In this document: positions 30,325 through 30,799 of the stretch, piece after piece
How positions within the stretch are numbered: position 1 is the first letter of the stretch
How the letters are laid out: every line of letters begins with the position of its first letter
Origin: Gnetum montanum
Taxonomy: Eukaryota > Streptophyta > Gnetopsida > Gnetales > Gnetaceae
Assembly (NCBI GenBank): GCA_015680685.1
Contig: MNCI01007809.1
Location: 1-30,799, forward strand
Direction: 5' to 3'
DNA length: 30,799 nucleotides
Notes under the pieces: model-generated
The model's input: the letters and a program-made list of their open reading frames with translations, nothing else
Databases searched by the model: none
Told to the model about the DNA's origin: nothing
Made by a program: the position numbers and the translations under genes

Positions 30325-30799
30325 CTGCAATCACATGGGATCAATCGTTAGTAAGGTTGTTACCAAAGTTAGGTTATACCTTACTCTTGCCTTAATATAT
30401 TTACTTTATCTCCATGTGATGTTAATTATTGGAAGAACATGTCTCCGAAAGATTATAGTGTTGAGTCCTCTTTGCTTAGGTGGTTTTCAAATTTAATTTT
30501 CTAGTACAGCTAAGGGGATGAAATTTTTTTGACACATTTTATTCTTAATTTTAGAACTAATTACCCTTAAATATGTCCTTCGAGAGATGATGAATTTCAA
30601 AAAATTTATGCACTATTTGGTGTGTGCCCCTCCCCCACGACTAAGCTGAACACTCCGGGGTCAAGTAGGTTCAAACGGAATGAAAATTGGAGTACCAGCG
30701 AGCGAGTTATGGATATGATGGGACGTGTAATCGCAAGTCATAGAGAGAAATTTGAAAAAATTCCCCTACATGAACAATTGCAAATAATGTTGATTAGCA
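30325..30799 (-). other. leader of M2 ORFx
   Basis: Collinear with M1 23604-24070, including the purine tract GTCGTGGGGGAGGGG (about 30642-30628) and the acceptor-like end. The TATA box seen in M1 at 24087-24076 would fall just beyond the right edge. Confidence 0.5.

Larger units (their letters stand above)
28641..30799 (-). mobile_element. element M2, second copy of the M1 family (3' end, runs off the window)
   Basis: Same minus-strand order as M1: leader (30799-30325), ORFx (30324-29620), weak polypurine tract, LTR (29560-28641). It is collinear with 24070-19826 but about half as long, because ORFx has large internal deletions. Its LTR end abuts the truncated M1 5' LTR, so it was probably inserted there; gag and 5' LTR should lie beyond the right edge. 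Confidence 0.72.

Noticed and set aside
1-30799. tRNA, rRNA or other structural RNA genes
   Set aside because: No cloverleaf or conserved rRNA segment was noticed; the only tRNA-related sequence is the primer binding site.

Overview
The window is repeat-rich plant nuclear DNA, probably from a seed plant with a large, methylated genome. Apart from the first ~180 bases I see no intact host gene. The base composition is AT-rich and CG-poor. Nearly every coding stretch belongs to a decayed Ty3/Gypsy LTR retrotransposon, and most of the damage looks like C-to-T or G-to-A change (CGA to TGA, CAA/CAG to stop, TGG to stop). The species cannot be named from the sequence. The two single Ns, a run of 101 Ns and a bacterial-looking left end indicate a draft assembly.

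Layout, left to right. 1-182: GC-rich bacterial-like DNA with two tightly packed minus-strand ORFs, joined abruptly to plant repeat. 183-2178: gag relic of a Tat/Ogre-like element (called T1), interrupted by a perfect inverted repeat bounded by single Ns. About 2426-15734: a second, longer element of the same lineage (T2) on the plus strand, with an ORF before gag (2426-2977), gag-protease (3040-6018) and RT / RNase H / second RNase H / integrase (12260-15734). Between protease and RT lies a minus-strand relic with a six-exon gene structure (10209 down to 6842). 17106-19081: pol of a different, chromovirus-like element (C1), truncated inside RT.

19826-28640: a minus-strand element of another lineage (M1), resembling Athila in its gag and in its tRNA-Asp-type primer binding site. 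Its order on the minus strand is 5' LTR, PBS, gag, no recognisable pol, ORFx with its own TATA-box leader, then 3' LTR. A related but different LTR subtype lies inside it as two adjacent copies (25285-25982). 28641-30799: the 3' end of a second copy of the same family (M2), apparently inserted into the M1 5' LTR.

The most interesting observation is that two unrelated element families carry comparable accessory genes. One is antisense and intron-bearing (T2); the other is in sense with a TATA promoter (M1/M2). Both show a hydrophobic 'GV-x-V ... (L/F)xxP' region in the N-terminal half, resembling the plant transposon-associated ORF class, followed by a helical, coiled-coil-like C-terminal part. 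In the M family, arrays of CGATATC-like palindromes sit just upstream of TATA boxes both in the LTR and before ORFx.
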